60,240 nucleotides of DNA from Alkalibacillus haloalkaliphilus C5 (GCF_000269905.1 NZ_AKIF01000001.1:1-60240); one strand, 5' to 3'. Shown: positions 42,799 to 52,713, counted from the stretch's first letter. Notes: a model not told the origin generated them from the letters alone. Numbers and translations: made by a program.

Positions 42799-43062
42799 TT
42801 AGCCTTCAAAATTGCTATCTACTAGCTGCACTAAAGCATTAACTGCTTCTTCTTCATCATCACCTTCTGCTTTAATTCCAATTGTCGTCCCTTTTTCAAC
42901 ACCAAGTGTCATGATACCTAAAATACTTTTCGCTTCTGTTTCCTTATCACCTGTTACGATTTTAATATCTGAGCTGTACTTACTTGCTTCTTGAACGAAC
43001 TGTTGTGCTGGACGAGCATGTAGTCCAGTTTCATTTTGAATTTGAACTTCAACTTGTTTCAT
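42799..43062 (-). CDS. HPr-type phosphocarrier of the fructose PTS
   Basis: 87 residues, single HPr domain. The phosphorylated His15 is in TGLHARPA and the regulatory Ser46 in AKSILGIM, so it is HPr (Crh lacks the His). It passes phosphate from Enzyme I to IIA. Ser46 allows HPr kinase control and CcpA co-repression. It is last in the fru operon, not with a glucose PTS; the gene may be the cell's ptsH. AGGAGGC precedes ATG. Confidence 0.9.
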   Translation of the reverse strand: MKQVEVQIQNETGLHARPAQQFVQEASKYSSDIKIVTGDKETEAKSILGIMTLGVEKGTTIGIKAEGDDEEEAVNALVQLVDSNFEG

Positions 43063-43073
43063 AAAAGTGCCTC

Positions 43074-43523
43074 CTACTCATCTAATGCAGCAATTAACTC
43101 GTCGCTTGACGTTGCTTGTAATAGTTTATTTCTAAAATCTTCGTGCATTAATTTACGCGAAAGTTGAGATAAAATTTGCAGATGCTCATTACCTGCTTTT
43201 TCTTCTGGAATTGCAATTAAGAATACCGATTTAACAGGCTTGCCATCAAGTGACTGCCAATCAATTTCATCGGACAAACGAGCAAACGCGAGTCCAGCTT
43301 CTTCAACACCTGAAGATTTACCATGAGGAATTGCTACACCAAAACCAATACCCGTTGAACCTTCTTCCTCACGCTTCAATACTGCATCTTTATAAACGGC
43401 TGAGTCTGATACTACTCCCGTATTCTCCATTAATTTTGATAGTTCGTCAATACAAGCCTCTCTTGAATTTACATTTACATCTAATAATACATGTTCGTTT
43501 TTTAGAATTTCTGATAGTTGCAT
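43074..43523 (-). CDS. PTS fructose IIA component
   Basis: 149 residues, the PTS EIIA type 2 fold. The phosphorylated His67 lies in VAIPHGKSSGVE. It takes phosphate from HPr and passes it to IIB. Length is that of a free single-domain IIA. AAAGGAG precedes ATG. It follows the IIBC gene after a 100-base gap that holds a hairpin. Confidence 0.92.
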   Translation of the reverse strand: MQLSEILKNEHVLLDVNVNSREACIDELSKLMENTGVVSDSAVYKDAVLKREEEGSTGIGFGVAIPHGKSSGVEEAGLAFARLSDEIDWQSLDGKPVKSVFLIAIPEEKAGNEHLQILSQLSRKLMHEDFRNKLLQATSSDELIAALDE

Positions 43524-43585
43524 GTCTATTACTCCTTTATAAATTCATGTTGTCCATACGTTTCCCATAATATGAGAAGTTCATA

Positions 43586-43616
43586 ACAACCAGTGCCGTT
43601 AAGTGACATTGGTTGT
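43586..43616 (-). other. Intercistronic hairpin between IIBC and IIA
   Basis: ACAACCAGTG and CATTGGTTGT form a 10-bp stem with an 11-base loop. No T run, so it more likely stabilises or processes the operon RNA than ends it. Confidence 0.55.
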
Positions 43617-43623
43617 CCGCTAT

Positions 43624-45018
43624 TTACTCGTTAGCTTGTGCTGCTTTTGCTTGAGGTGAATTCCTCTTTAATAGTACAACGAATAATGCTGTAACAACTG
43701 TACCAATTGCAATCGCTAGTGCATAAAGTAAAACATTTGTTACTGCGTTTGGAATGAATAGCACAAACACACCGCCATGAGGTACGCGTAAGGCTGCTTC
43801 AAATATCATAGCTAGTGAACCAGCAACTGCTGAACCAGCAACTAATGATGGGATTACACGTAATGGGTCTGCAGCTGCAAACGGAATCGCACCTTCAGTA
43901 ATGAAGGAGATTCCAAGAACACTCGCTGCCTTACCTGCTTGTTGCTCCTCATTTGTAAATCTCTTCTTACCAATAACTGTTGCTAACCATAAACCAAGTG
44001 GTGGCGTCATACCTGCTGCCATAACAGCTGCCATTGGTCCATAAATTTCACTTGCTAATAAACCTACAGCAAATGCATAAGCTGTCTTATTTACAGGACC
44101 ACCCATATCAATCGCCATCATACCACCTAGTACTAGGCCTAAAATAAAGGCATTGGCACCCGTCATGGATTGAAGCCAATTTTCTAAGCCACCCATAATG
44201 CCTGCAACAGGATCATTAATTATATAAAACATTAACAACCCAGTAATTAACGTTGCAAAGAAAGGAATAACGAGTACTGGCATAATGCCTTCTAGGTTTC
44301 TTGGAACTTTGAAATATTTCTTAATTAATAATGCCACATAACCTGCTAAGAAACCTGCAATAATACCACCTAAAAATCCTGCTTCTACTTGTTCTGCGAG
44401 CATACCACCAACTAAACCTGGAGCCAAACCTGGTTTATCTGCTATGGAATAAGCAATGTAACCAGCTAGAATAGGAACCATTAAACTAAAAGCGGCTCCT
44501 CCAGTTTCCATTAAATAATATGCAAGAGACCCTTCATTTTCAGCGGCATCAATTCCAAACACGAAAGATAATGCAATTAATAGACCCCCTGCTACCACAA
44601 GCGGAATCATAAAGGATACACCATTCATTAAATGTTTATAAAATCCTTGTCGCTCAGCACCTTTTTCTTTTTTCTTGTTTTGAACTTGTTCAACATATTC
44701 ATCTGCTGACTTCTCTTCCATTTCTAAAGCGCGATCTATTAAGCCACTCGGGTCTTTAATCGCTTCACTAACCCCTACACGAATGACGTTTTTCCCTTGA
44801 AATCGATCTTCATCAACATTCGTATCAACTGCTAAAATAATAGCATGTGCTTCACGTATTTCTTCTTCTGTTAATTCGTTTTCAGCACCGACACTTCCTC
44901 TTGTTTCAACTTTCAGACTCACATCTTTCGCTTTCGCTGCTTGATCAAGAGCCTCAGCAGCCATAAATGTGTGAGCAATACCAGTTGGACAAGCCGTTAC
45001 AGCTAATAACTTCTTCAT
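43624..45018 (-). CDS. fruA: PTS fructose IIBC component
   Basis: 464 residues. The IIB domain (1-100) carries the phosphorylated Cys10 in TACPTGIAHTFMAAEAL. A charged linker (about 100-120) leads to IIC (about 125-455) with eight to ten helices and the GGPVNKTAYAFAVG and PHGGVFVLF family blocks. It imports fructose as fructose 1-phosphate. The IIA domain is separate, unlike B. subtilis FruA. GGGGAGG precedes ATG. Confidence 0.93.
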   Translation of the reverse strand: MKKLLAVTACPTGIAHTFMAAEALDQAAKAKDVSLKVETRGSVGAENELTEEEIREAHAIILAVDTNVDEDRFQGKNVIRVGVSEAIKDPSGLIDRALEMEEKSADEYVEQVQNKKKEKGAERQGFYKHLMNGVSFMIPLVVAGGLLIALSFVFGIDAAENEGSLAYYLMETGGAAFSLMVPILAGYIAYSIADKPGLAPGLVGGMLAEQVEAGFLGGIIAGFLAGYVALLIKKYFKVPRNLEGIMPVLVIPFFATLITGLLMFYIINDPVAGIMGGLENWLQSMTGANAFILGLVLGGMMAIDMGGPVNKTAYAFAVGLLASEIYGPMAAVMAAGMTPPLGLWLATVIGKKRFTNEEQQAGKAASVLGISFITEGAIPFAAADPLRVIPSLVAGSAVAGSLAMIFEAALRVPHGGVFVLFIPNAVTNVLLYALAIAIGTVVTALFVVLLKRNSPQAKAAQANE

Positions 45019-45036
45019 GTTTCTAACCTCCCCAAA

Positions 45037-45978
45037 TTATTTAATAGCTTGAACATGAACCTGATCAACTAACTCTTCTATTTCAGCTAATGTACAGACA
45101 TTTGTACCTGCTTTTGATGCTGTAATTGTACCTGCAGTCGTTGACCACTTTGATAATTGCTTTAATGAAAAATTATGATTAAGTGCATATACAATTGCAC
45201 CTACCATCGAATCCCCTGCGCCAACAGTGCTTTTCGGTTCTATCTTAAATGGATTCACTTCATAGCTTTCTTCCCTACCTACAAACAGAGCTCCATCCGC
45301 ACCTAGAGAAACAATAACTAATTGGACACCACCCTCTACTAGCTGATGGCAAGCTTTGAGGATATCGTCTTTTGTTTCAAAACTTGTGTCATAAAGTTCC
45401 TCTAGTTCGTGAATATTAGGTTTGATTGCATATGGATTCGCTTTCAAACCTTCCCTAAGCGCGCTTCCACTTGCATCTAATATCGTTTTAACACCTTTTT
45501 GTTTGGCTAATTCAATATAGCGTTTATACTGATCATCGCCAATTCCTTTTGGGGTACTCCCTCCCAATACTAGGTAAGATGTGTCATTCAATAATTCATC
45601 AAATGTTTGATTAAATTTTAGAAGATCTTTATCTTCAACTGAAAAGCCTGGTTCATTTATCTCAGTCGTTTGTTCTGTCGATTGATCAACAATTTTTAAA
45701 TTAGTTCTAATATCTCCCTGAATATTCTGGAAAACTGTATTAATTCCTAAACTTGTTAATTCTTCGACAAACTTTTGCCCAGATTGACCTGCTATATAAC
45801 CAGTTGCCGTTACCGGTGTATTTAGTTGGTTAAGAACTTTTGCTACGTTAACACCCTTACCTCCAGGGTCGATAACTGGCTTGTGTGTCAAACGGTTTAA
45901 GCCACCTAATTCGAACTTTGGCAAAGTTATTGTCTTATCAATTGCTGGGTTAAGTGTCATCGTTAGCGGTTGTGTCAT
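45037..45978 (-). CDS. fruK: 1-phosphofructokinase
   Basis: 313 residues of the PfkB family. TLNPAIDKTI near the start, DPGGKGVNVAKVL (about 36-48) and the catalytic VGAGDSMVGAIVYAL (about 247-261) are the signature blocks. It phosphorylates fructose 1-phosphate to the 1,6-bisphosphate. I start at ATG 45978, with GGAGG in the last codons of fruR seven bases upstream; the TTG two codons before touches that site. Same operon as fruR. Confidence 0.93.
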   Translation of the reverse strand: MTQPLTMTLNPAIDKTITLPKFELGGLNRLTHKPVIDPGGKGVNVAKVLNQLNTPVTATGYIAGQSGQKFVEELTSLGINTVFQNIQGDIRTNLKIVDQSTEQTTEINEPGFSVEDKDLLKFNQTFDELLNDTSYLVLGGSTPKGIGDDQYKRYIELAKQKGVKTILDASGSALREGLKANPYAIKPNIHELEELYDTSFETKDDILKACHQLVEGGVQLVIVSLGADGALFVGREESYEVNPFKIEPKSTVGAGDSMVGAIVYALNHNFSLKQLSKWSTTAGTITASKAGTNVCTLAEIEELVDQVHVQAIK

Positions 45979-45980
45979 GC

Positions 45981-46760
45981 TCAATCCTCCTGAAGTAATA
46001 CAATATCTAGTTTGACACCTCGTTGATGAAACTCAGATACGAAAGCTTGGTCGACTTGTTCATCAGTTATAAATCGATGTATATCGTCAATGTCACCAAA
46101 TTTCGCAAAAGTTACTTTTTCAAACTTACTATGATCAGCCAACACAATCACCTCTGATGATTGACTAATCATCGTACGTTTAGTAGATGCTTCTATTAAG
46201 TTTGGTGTCGTTAAACCGTCACTTAAATCTATACCATTCGTGCCGATGAACGCTTTATCAACATGTAAAAGACTTAACGTTTGATCTGTAATCGGTCCAA
46301 CTAATGCTTGTGTCTCATGCCTTAACCTTCCACCAGGAACAACCACTTCGATCTGCGGAGAATCCTTTAATAGTTCTGAATGAACAACAGAGTTAGTGAC
46401 AACTGTTAATGAAGAAAAATGTTTAATTTCATGAATTAAAGGTAATGTTGTTGTCCCAGCGTCAATTAATATTGTATCGCCTTCTTGAATGTAGCTTGCT
46501 GCACGAGTAGCAATTAATTGTTTTTCCATTTGAAAGCGGTCTGCTTTTTCAGTGACAGTTGGTTCAAAGTTAACGCTTTCAATTGCAATAGCACCACCGT
46601 GCGTGCGTCTCAACAAATGGTCTTGTTCTAATTCACTTAAATCTCTTCGAATAGTTGATTCTGAAACATTAAATGCATCGCATAAATGTTGTACTGATGC
46701 ACGCTTATGCTTCTCAATATATGCATGAATTTTATTTTTTCGTTCTTCACTATATAGCAT
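45981..46760 (-). CDS. fruR: DeoR family repressor FruR
   Basis: 259 residues. A DeoR helix-turn-helix (about 19-41: SVQHLCDAFNVSESTIRRDLSEL) is followed by a sugar-phosphate sensing domain with LLRRTHGGA, ILIDAGTTT and DKAFIGTNGID. It likely responds to fructose 1-phosphate. I start at ATG 46760 with AGGTGG nine bases upstream; the longer frame is inside the promoter. First gene of the operon, so it is autoregulated. Confidence 0.9.
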   Translation of the reverse strand: MLYSEERKNKIHAYIEKHKRASVQHLCDAFNVSESTIRRDLSELEQDHLLRRTHGGAIAIESVNFEPTVTEKADRFQMEKQLIATRAASYIQEGDTILIDAGTTTLPLIHEIKHFSSLTVVTNSVVHSELLKDSPQIEVVVPGGRLRHETQALVGPITDQTLSLLHVDKAFIGTNGIDLSDGLTTPNLIEASTKRTMISQSSEVIVLADHSKFEKVTFAKFGDIDDIHRFITDEQVDQAFVSEFHQRGVKLDIVLLQED

Positions 46761-46788
46761 GGCAAAGCACCACCTATTCATTTTCATT

Positions 46789-46838
46789 TGATTGTTTTTG
46801 ATTATTATTGACTGAATGTGATTGATTATGATTATAAT
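46789..46838. promoter_or_regulatory. Five 10-bp-phased TGATT repeats, candidate FruR operator
   Basis: TGATT or TGACT begins at 46789, 46799, 46809, 46819 and 46829, exactly one helical turn apart, between the -10 and the fruR start. DeoR family repressors typically bind phased direct repeats. Confidence 0.6.
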
Positions 46839-46859
46839 AGATAGTGTAAGCGGTGTCAA
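46831..46859 (-). promoter_or_regulatory. Consensus sigma-A promoter of the fru operon
   Basis: On the minus strand TTGACA (46854-46859), 17 bases, TATAAT (46831-46836), both perfect. Confidence 0.88.
46845..46858 (+). promoter_or_regulatory. CcpA cre site overlapping the fru -35
   Basis: TGTAAGCGGTGTCA matches the cre consensus TGWAANCGNTNWCA at every defined position and covers the -35, the position for carbon catabolite repression. Confidence 0.75.
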
Positions 46860-46932
46860 AGAGTTATTAAATGAAATTATATAATTATTATTGAACGTTT
46901 ATGATTTTTTTATTATAAGGAGATGAATGAAT

Positions 46933-48648
46933 ATGACTGAATTAAGAGGTATTGGCGCTTCCAAGGGAATACAAATCGGAAAAGCATTCGTACTACAAAG
47001 TCCTAATCTAAGTGTAAAAGAGTATAAAGTAAATAATATTGATGACGAATTAGTTCGTTTCGAGAAATCAATTAACCAAGCTGTTAATGACCTAGAAAAA
47101 ATTAAAAGTCATGTAGAAAAAGAAATTGGCGAAGAACATGCAAAAATATTTAGTGCTCACTTACTCGTTTTGCAAGACCCTGAACTACTAAATACTGTTA
47201 AAGATAAAATTAAATTTGAGCAAATGAATGCTGAAAAAGCCTTACAAGACTCAGCTAATCAATTTATCACGATCTTCGAAAGTATGGATAACGAGTATAT
47301 GAAAGAACGCGCTGCTGACATTCGTGATGTTTCAAAGCGTGTTATCTCCTATCTGTTAGGTGAACCATTAGTGACAACAAGCGATATCACAGATGAAGTC
47401 ATTCTGATTGCCCATGATCTTCTCCCTTCTGATACAGCCCAATTAAACCGCAATTACGCTAAAGGGATCATTACAGATATTGGAGGTCGAACTTCCCACT
47501 CTGCCATTATGTCTCGTTCTATGGGAATACCTTCTGTTGTTGGTACAACTAATGCAACCGAAACGATTAAAGCGGGGACAACTGTTATCATAGATGGCCA
47601 AAACGGAACAGTAATTGTTGAACCTAGCGAGGAAGAAATTAAATACTTTAAAGGAAAGATGGAAAAAGAGCAAGAGCGAGAAGAACAATTAAAACAGTTA
47701 ATTAACCAGCCATCTGTTTCATCTGACGGTCACCAAATTGAATTGGCTGCTAATATAGGATCACCTAAAGATTTGAATACAGTTTTAGAAAATGATGCAG
47801 AAGGAGTCGGTCTTTTCCGAACAGAATTCTTATACATGGACCGTGATCGATTACCAACTGAGGAAGAACAGTTCGAAGCTTATAAAGAAGTATTGTCAAC
47901 TTTGGATGGTAAGCCTGTCGTTATTCGTACATTAGATGTGGGCGGGGATAAAGATTTGCCTTATTTAAATCTACCAGAAGAACTAAATCCATTTTTAGGA
48001 TTCCGTGCTATCCGTTTATGTTTAGAGCGCGATGATATATTCCGTGTACAACTTCGAGCTCTATTACGGGCAAGTGTTTATGGTAACTTAAAAGTTATGT
48101 TCCCAATGGTTGCAACACTTGAAGAATTTCGTGAAGCCAAAAAGATTTTGTTAGAAGAAAAGGCAAACTTATTAGCTGAGGAAATGGCTGTAAATGACGA
48201 TATTGAAGTTGGAATCATGGTCGAAATTCCATCAACAGCCGTTCTTGCTGATCAATTTGCTAAAGAAGTCGATTTCTTTAGTATTGGAACAAATGACTTA
48301 ATCCAGTATACTTTAGCAGCTGACCGTATGAACGAAAACGTAAGCCATTTATACCAGCCATATCACCCTGCGGTTTTACGCCTTATTAAGCAAGTTATTG
48401 ATGCTGCCCATGCAGAGAACAAATGGACTGGTATGTGTGGTGAAATGGCCGGTGACGAAGTTGCAATTCCTATTTTATTAGGGTTAGGATTAGATGAATT
48501 TAGCATGAGCGCCTCAACTATTCTGGAAGCTCGCCATCAGATTAGAAACTTAAATTATGAAGAGATTGGTCGTTCAATTGAAGACATCTTAAATAAGAGA
48601 ACAAACATCGAGGTTGAATCATATATAAAAGAACATTTCATTAAATAA
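46933..48648 (+). CDS. ptsI: PTS Enzyme I
   Basis: 571 residues, full length. [19 protein letters not shown] starts the protein; phospho-His is in [12 protein letters not shown] (about 182-193); the C-terminal PEP-binding barrel has the [23 protein letters not shown] and GMCGEMAGD (Cys) blocks. It starts the phosphate relay from PEP to HPr. AAGGAG is 10 bases before ATG 46933; an ATG two codons earlier is also possible. It is divergent from the fru operon, so the shared 170-base region controls both. Not paired with ptsH, unlike most Bacillus. Confidence 0.95.
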   Translation: MTELRGIGASKGIQIGKAFVLQSPNLSVKEYKVNNIDDELVRFEKSINQAVNDLEKIKSHVEKEIGEEHAKIFSAHLLVLQDPELLNTVKDKIKFEQMNAEKALQDSANQFITIFESMDNEYMKERAADIRDVSKRVISYLLGEPLVTTSDITDEVILIAHDLLPSDTAQLNRNYAKGIITDIGGRTSHSAIMSRSMGIPSVVGTTNATETIKAGTTVIIDGQNGTVIVEPSEEEIKYFKGKMEKEQEREEQLKQLINQPSVSSDGHQIELAANIGSPKDLNTVLENDAEGVGLFRTEFLYMDRDRLPTEEEQFEAYKEVLSTLDGKPVVIRTLDVGGDKDLPYLNLPEELNPFLGFRAIRLCLERDDIFRVQLRALLRASVYGNLKVMFPMVATLEEFREAKKILLEEKANLLAEEMAVNDDIEVGIMVEIPSTAVLADQFAKEVDFFSIGTNDLIQYTLAADRMNENVSHLYQPYHPAVLRLIKQVIDAAHAENKWTGMCGEMAGDEVAIPILLGLGLDEFSMSASTILEARHQIRNLNYEEIGRSIEDILNKRTNIEVESYIKEHFIK

Positions 48649-48682
48649 AAGTTGGGCGCAAAGATGCGCCCAACTTTTATTT
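48647..48682. terminator. Terminator between ptsI and the MFS gene
   Basis: AAAGTTGGGCGCA pairs with TGCGCCCAACTTT across 4 bases; T/A-rich flanks serve both converging genes. Confidence 0.92.
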
Positions 48683-50092
48683 TACTAACTCTTGATTTTC
48701 TTTTTTACTAATTCTCGTCATAAAATAAGCTAAGACTAAACCTAACAATGAGAAGATTCCAGCTAGAAAGAACGAGGCGTTAACCCCTTGCAACTCCCCT
48801 TGGACACCTTCACCTGGAACAGCTAAGGTCACCATTACTGTCACCATTAAAGCTGTACTGATCGCACCTGACATTTGTCTTAACGTATTATTCATCGCCG
48901 AACCGTGTGATATTAACTTTTCTGGTAAGACATTTAAACCAGCTGTCGTAACAGGCATTAATACCATGGCGATCCCGAGCATTCTAAAAGCATTCACAGT
49001 TGCTAAATAAGTAAATGACGTATCAGGTGTCAACACCGAGAACATAAATGTTGTAACAGTTGTTAGTGTTAATCCAACATAAAGTAACCACTTCGGTCCA
49101 AACTTATCGAACATTCGACCTGTAATTGGGTTCATAATTCCCATAAGTATTGCACCTGGAAGCAACATAAGACCGGCTTCAATTGCTGTAAACCCTAACG
49201 TATTTTGCATCATTAGTGGAAGGACAATAGCTCCACCAATCATCGAGAAAAATGCTGTCATCCCAATAGCTGTAGAGATCGTAAAGATTTTATACTTAAA
49301 AATACGAAACTCTAAGATCGGTTGTTCAAGTTTCAACTGGCGGCTAATAAAGATCAATAGAGTTACAACACCTAATGCCATTGACAAGTATACTTCTGGA
49401 TGTGTCCAACCAACGTTTCCTGCAACACTAAATCCATATAGTAAACCACCAAACCCAAGTGTTGATAATATAATGGATAACACATCAATCTTCGGGAAAT
49501 CACGCTTCGTTACATTTTTAAGAATAAAGTAAGCAACAATAATATCAATAATTGCAATCGGTAAAACAACCCAAAACAAACTTCTCCATACAAATTGTTC
49601 AACTAACCATCCTGATAAAGTTGGTCCAATAGCTGGAGCAAATGAAATAACTAAACCGAAAACACCCATAATCGAACCACGTTTTTCAATTGGGAAGATC
49701 AGAAAGATAATCGTTTGCATTAAAGGTAATATAATACCTGCACCTGCTGCTTGAAATACTCTTCCGGCTAAAAGCATTTCAAAATTAGGTGCAATTGCAC
49801 AGACAAGTGTACCGACAGTAAATGAGCCGATCGCTGTTAAAAATAAAGCCCTTGTCGTAAACCGTCCTATTAAAAAGGCGGTAACTGGTATCATAACACC
49901 ATTAACGAGCATAAAAATTGATTGAAGCCACTGCGCGGTAGATTCATCAATTTGTAAGTCTGTCATTATATGTGGCAAGGCTGTGCCTAGCAAAGTTTGA
50001 TTCAAAATAGCAACAAAAGCCCCTGATATAAGGACAATCATAAGTGGAAGACGTTTTATATTCTCCTTTTGTTGTTGGTCTTCAATCGACAT
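48677..50092 (-). CDS. DHA2 family multidrug MFS transporter
   Basis: 471 residues, fourteen helices. Motif C-like GAGIILPLMQ and AIGPTLSGWLVE, and the short conserved LNQTLLGTALPHIM in helix 1, point to the EmrB/QacA group of drug-proton antiporters. No adaptor or regulator gene is adjacent. AGAAGGAAT precedes ATG. Substrate unknown. Confidence 0.9.
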   Translation of the reverse strand: MSIEDQQQKENIKRLPLMIVLISGAFVAILNQTLLGTALPHIMTDLQIDESTAQWLQSIFMLVNGVMIPVTAFLIGRFTTRALFLTAIGSFTVGTLVCAIAPNFEMLLAGRVFQAAGAGIILPLMQTIIFLIFPIEKRGSIMGVFGLVISFAPAIGPTLSGWLVEQFVWRSLFWVVLPIAIIDIIVAYFILKNVTKRDFPKIDVLSIILSTLGFGGLLYGFSVAGNVGWTHPEVYLSMALGVVTLLIFISRQLKLEQPILEFRIFKYKIFTISTAIGMTAFFSMIGGAIVLPLMMQNTLGFTAIEAGLMLLPGAILMGIMNPITGRMFDKFGPKWLLYVGLTLTTVTTFMFSVLTPDTSFTYLATVNAFRMLGIAMVLMPVTTAGLNVLPEKLISHGSAMNNTLRQMSGAISTALMVTVMVTLAVPGEGVQGELQGVNASFFLAGIFSLLGLVLAYFMTRISKKENQELVK

Positions 50093-50195
50093 CCTATTCC
50101 TTCTTTCTTATTACACTATACTAACACTTAATATTAACAGAAAAACTTCGATTTGCGAAGGATTTAACTACACTATTAAGAAGCTCATTATAAAA

Positions 50196-50226
50196 TAAAC
50201 CACTAGATTAAATCTAGCGGTTTTCT
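50196..50226 (-). terminator. Hairpin after the small ORF at 50258
   Basis: AAACCACTAGATT and AATCTAGCGGTTT form a near-perfect stem. It lies between the small ORF and the MFS gene. Confidence 0.6.
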
Positions 50227-50257
50227 TAATCACATCATATTAACCAAAGCCATTTGA

Positions 50258-50371
50258 CTAATCAATTAAGCCTCTATTTTGGATAAAAGTAAACAAGAAG
50301 TAAATGACAAAGGCCATTACGACTACAATGCCAATTAAGATCCAAACCATCGTTTTCCCCTTCACCTTCAT
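50258..50371 (-). CDS. Small single-helix membrane peptide, 37 residues
   Basis: Basic start (MKVKGKTMVW), one hydrophobic helix (about 10-29) and an NRGLID end. The second of two ATGs is chosen since GGGGG lies eight bases upstream. Small peptides like this are often missed. It has its own hairpin downstream. Function unknown. Confidence 0.55.
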   Translation of the reverse strand: MKVKGKTMVWILIGIVVVMAFVIYFLFTFIQNRGLID

Positions 50372-50437
50372 AGACATCGCCCCCAACATAAACCAGATTG
50401 ATTACATTATAATCATTACGACAAGCTAAGAAAAAAG

Positions 50438-51193
50438 TTATCTCTTATATGCTTCATACGTCATTGTTTGCTCACAATTCGTCGGTTCAACACCGTACTG
50501 ATAATCAGCACTAATAACAATATCTTCAAATCCCACTTCTTTTAACATGAATTTAAACTCTTCAACTCCATACCATTTGAGTGGAAATCGTTCTAATTCC
50601 GCTTCAACAAACTGCTGTCGATGCCACTTTTCATATTTATGGTGAGATACCGTAAACTGTTTTACAAAATCAACCTCAACCAACTTTCTATCCAACGTAA
50701 TCACATCCCCATCTAACGTCATCCACTCACTCGTCTGAATACGCCCTTGTTCAAAATCAGTCGTTAAAAAGGTATCAATGATTAACTTCCCACCTGGTTT
50801 AAGATGTTTATAGAAATTATTTAAAGCTTGCGTCGCTTGTTCACGATTTTCAATTAATAAGAAAGATCCTGCCGGTAAAATAATAGCTTCGTACTGCTCA
50901 TCAATAGACATCGTGTGCATACTTCCTTGGAATAGCCTTGTTGGAATCCCACGTGCTTCACAATGGTCTTTACATAATTCAAGCATATCAGCTGAAAGGT
51001 CCATCCCGTCTACTTGATAACCAGATTCTATTAAAGGAATCATGACTCTCCCTGTTCCTACTGCTGGTTCTAGTATTCTTCCTTCCACACCTTTTAATCG
51101 GTCTGAGTAATACTCAATATCACCAAACGAATGGCCAATCGGTTTATCAAGGTCATAAACTTCAGTCGATAACTTATTATAAAACCCGTACAT
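50438..51193 (-). CDS. Class I SAM-dependent methyltransferase
   Basis: 251 residues. Motif I is ILEPAVGTGRVMIPL (about 40-54), followed by VDGMDLSADML (acidic loop) and YEAIILPAGSFLLI (motif IV region). The C-terminal part is beta-rich with YGVEEFKFMLKEVGF. Substrate unknown; neighbours give no lead. ATG with GGGGTTGGAG upstream. Twelve bases after the DUF3006 stop. Confidence 0.85.
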   Translation of the reverse strand: MYGFYNKLSTEVYDLDKPIGHSFGDIEYYSDRLKGVEGRILEPAVGTGRVMIPLIESGYQVDGMDLSADMLELCKDHCEARGIPTRLFQGSMHTMSIDEQYEAIILPAGSFLLIENREQATQALNNFYKHLKPGGKLIIDTFLTTDFEQGRIQTSEWMTLDGDVITLDRKLVEVDFVKQFTVSHHKYEKWHRQQFVEAELERFPLKWYGVEEFKFMLKEVGFEDIVISADYQYGVEPTNCEQTMTYEAYKR

Positions 51194-51204
51194 TGCTCCA
51201 ACCC

Positions 51205-51477
51205 CTATTTCTTTTTAAACTTACTACCTATACTGCTTTTTCTTAGTCTGTCTAGTCGGTTACTAATAGCACCTGTTTGTTGTTTAGTTTTCTCTTCATT
51301 AAATGTTAGTTCTACAATTTGGTCTCTTTCGACTCTTATATCATACCACATACCCTCTTGGCTTCCTTCTGGCAATTGTGATAACGGTAAATGAAATGTC
51401 TGTTTAGTCGTTTCAACCAAAATGACGCCAGTTTGACCATCAACAATTTCATCTAAAACACCTTGAACTTGTCCCAT
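51205..51477 (-). CDS. DUF3006 family protein
   Basis: 90 residues, a small beta domain with GVLDEIVDGQTGVILVE and PLSQLPEGSQEGMWYDI. DUF3006 genes commonly follow ComEC-like metallo-hydrolases, as here. I start at ATG 51477 (MGQVQGVL), which shares a base with the stop of the previous gene (TAATG), so translation is coupled. A C-terminal basic tail (KKK) ends it. Confidence 0.75.
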   Translation of the reverse strand: MGQVQGVLDEIVDGQTGVILVETTKQTFHLPLSQLPEGSQEGMWYDIRVERDQIVELTFNEEKTKQQTGAISNRLDRLRKSSIGSKFKKK

Positions 51478-52713
51478 TATGAACCTCCCACACACGCTTC
51501 ATCTTCAGACTTAATATCACCTAAGCGACCATCGCCAATTCCATAAACTTGAGTCAACTCCGAAACCGCATCAAATGGGCGCAAATCAATAATTTCAGCT
51601 GCTCTGTCAGGACCAATATGAACAATCGACTGGAGTTCTTCATTTGAAGCTGTATTAAGGTTAATACACCCAGAAGAAGAGTTAGACGACAGATCTTCTT
51701 GTTGTTCTCCTTCTCGATCTTGAGCTTCAACTTCACCTGAATGTTGCGTATTAACGTCAACAGATTCACCATCTGTCGTAACCGTCATTGTTCCATGGAC
51801 ATCAGTTCCATACAAATCTATACTTTGGTTCAAAACGCGTTCTACGACTTCTTCGTGTGGATGGTTCATAACTATTGTTTGCTCCAGCAGAATAGATTGC
51901 CACTTGTGGGTCCACAGCTTCTAAAAAGTTGTGGCTTGTTGAGGAGTTAGACCCATGATGTCCAAGCTTTAAAACATCAGCAGATAAATCATATCCACCT
52001 TCGAGCATGGCCGATTCTCCATGTTCCTCTGCATCCCCTGTAAATAAGAACGACACATCACCGTACGTCATATGGGTTGAAATAGAATCATCGTTATAAT
52101 TGCCTGTTAGAACACCCGGGTGTACAACTTCCACCTCTAGCGAACCAACTTCATACTCTTCACCAGCACGCGGTTCATGATAATTGACGTCACTTGTTTC
52201 AATGGCAGTAATGGCTTGTTCATATGTTTCCGACGAACCTTCATTACCTGTCATCCACACTTCATCTACATTGAAATTCTCTATTACTTCATCCATTTGT
52301 CCAATATGGTCAGCATGAATATGAGTCCCAATGACTAAATCAATCGCTTCAACATTTAATTCTTTTAAATAATGAGTGACATCACTACTTTGCCAATCTC
52401 CTGCATCAATTAAAATTTTATATGTCTCGCCTTCAAAATCATAACGTAATAAGGTTGAATCCGCTTGGCCAACATCAAAATAAAACACTTCAAGCTCACC
52501 TTGCACTTCTTGCTCTATGTTAGTGGTTTGTTCCGTCTCTTCCTCTATACTAGGCTTCTTTTCCTCAGCTTTCTCTTCATCCCGATCCTGCTCAACATCT
52601 TCTGTCTCAACGACTGTGTCTTCTTTAGACGTTTCGGTTGGCTCGACTGGTTCATCACATGCTACTAAGATTAGTACAGCCAATATAAAAGCTACTCCAA
52701 AAATTCCCCTCAT
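51477..52713 (-). pseudogene. ComEC-like metallo-beta-lactamase lipoprotein with HHH domain, frameshifted
   Basis: A lipoprotein signal (ILVAC lipobox), a 60-residue acidic linker, then a metallo-beta-lactamase domain: GTHIHADHIGQ (HxHxDH), TGDAEEH and LGHHGSNSST. The frame then ends after AIYSAGANNSY; the normal continuation HPHEEVVERVLNQSIDLYGTD and an HHH domain (GCINLNTASNEELQSI) run in another frame. One extra base near 51863-51864 (minus GAACCAT; GAACAT would restore it) explains this. Likely extracellular nuclease or DNA-related hydrolase. Real mutation or sequencing error. Confidence 0.85.
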
